Origin: Flavobacterium sp. | GTDB lineage: Bacteria; Bacteroidota; Bacteroidia; Flavobacteriales; Flavobacteriaceae | Length of the DNA: 34,933 nucleotides | NCBI GenBank assembly: GCA_008501705.1 | Contig: QQUG01000044.1 | Span: forward strand, 1 to 34,933 | Direction of reading: 5' to 3' | Part shown: positions 34,608 through 34,933 of the stretch, one piece after another | How the letters are laid out: every line of letters starts with the position of its first letter | How positions within the stretch are numbered: the stretch's first letter is position 1 | Translations under genes and position numbers: made by a program | The notes under the pieces: generated by a model | Seen by the model: only the letters and a program-made list of their open reading frames with translations | What the model was told of the DNA's origin: nothing | Databases searched by the model: none

Positions 34608-34933
34608 CTATCCCCCCAACTGTACCGCTTTTTGCATGGCCTGATAACGTTTTTTCCACTTAGCGCGGTCCTTGTTTAAATGATCGTCTATATGCACAGG
34701 GTCCTTGGTATTGAACAATCCACCCCAGCGGAGCTCGGGATCGTCTATAATGGCTTTTAAAAATTGGCGTACCGGGCCGGGGACGTTGGGGTACTTTCTC
34801 AAGACCGTTGAGTTGGCCCATTTGCCATTGTCGTACACCAGGTTCATATCGATGCCATGGCCGGCCAGGTGGTTCGAAAATGTGGCCGGAGGCACAATGG
34901 CACCATTCACATTGGTGGAGGTGCGAAAGGAGC
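34608..34933 (-). CDS. M15-type peptidase (partial, 5' end outside window)
   Basis: The track starts at a GTG (34910), but the frame stays open to the window edge, with SFRTSTNVN before it, so the gene is cut by the boundary. Metal-ligand motifs of the M15 (D-Ala-D-Ala carboxypeptidase/endolysin) family are seen: SNHLAGHGIDMNL (His and Asp) and WGGLFNTKDPVHID (His). It cleaves peptidoglycan peptides, probably, in the envelope or as an enzyme of phage or toxin origin. It ends 104 bp from the ATPase start codon. Confidence 0.75.
   Translation of the reverse strand, partial: SFRTSTNVNGAIVPPATFSNHLAGHGIDMNLVYDNGKWANSTVLRKYPNVPGPVRQFLKAIIDDPELRWGGLFNTKDPVHIDDHLNKDRAKWKKRYQAMQKAVQLGG

Overview
The window reads as chromosomal DNA of a marine-type flavobacterium (Bacteroidota, Flavobacteriaceae-like). 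The support is the set of Bacteroidota families present: a BatA-type N-terminus, a TIGR02757 (DUF2400) protein, a DUF5916 outer-membrane protein, DUF6146 and DUF6787 proteins, and a TonB receptor with a CarboxypepD_reg-like N-terminus. Promoters follow the flavobacterial TTG-N20-TAnnTTTG pattern, and purine-rich ribosome binding sites are scarce. No rRNA, tRNA, CRISPR array or intact insertion sequence was seen.

Layout. 1-7.9 kb: start of a BatA-like gene, a GAF sensor histidine kinase, a lipoprotein, a TIGR02757 protein abutting a LolD-like ABC ATPase, a large DUF5916 barrel protein, then the divergent msrA-folE pair and a small membrane protein. 8-11.3 kb: a minus-strand operon with 4-bp ATGA overlaps (DUF6146, DUF6787, His/Cys-rich exported protein) leading to a TonB receptor, probably for metal uptake. 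11.4-15.8 kb: DUF937 protein, serA, a decayed four-helix-bundle gene fragment, serC, an acyl-CoA reductase (LuxC-like), and a divergent ferredoxin with a clear promoter. 15.8-18.7 kb: a small secreted protein and katG.

18.8-25.8 kb, all on plus, looks like a dedicated stress or nitrogen regulon. It holds an NtrB-like kinase, an NtrC-type sigma54 activator and a terminator. Next comes a well-spaced sigma54 (-24/-12) promoter, followed by two small genes missing from the ORF track. The run then continues with glutamate dehydrogenase, a Rnk/GreA-like factor, two paralogous coiled-coil proteins, a UspA-like protein and a small basic protein. 25.9-31.5 kb: an AHSA1/SRPBCC protein, a YoaK/DUF1275 membrane protein, and a redox operon (quinone oxidoreductase, ferric-reductase-like membrane protein, QorB/NmrA-like reductase, DUF4437 cupin lipoprotein). 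That operon is divergent from an HxlR regulator, and the two core promoters overlap almost completely on opposite strands.

31.7-34.5 kb is visibly AT-richer than its surroundings and carries only two genes: a P-loop ATPase with a C-terminal winged-helix-like region, and a YaaC-like protein. This is the best candidate for an undescribed system, possibly anti-phage defence; that role is inference. The window ends inside an M15-type peptidase gene.
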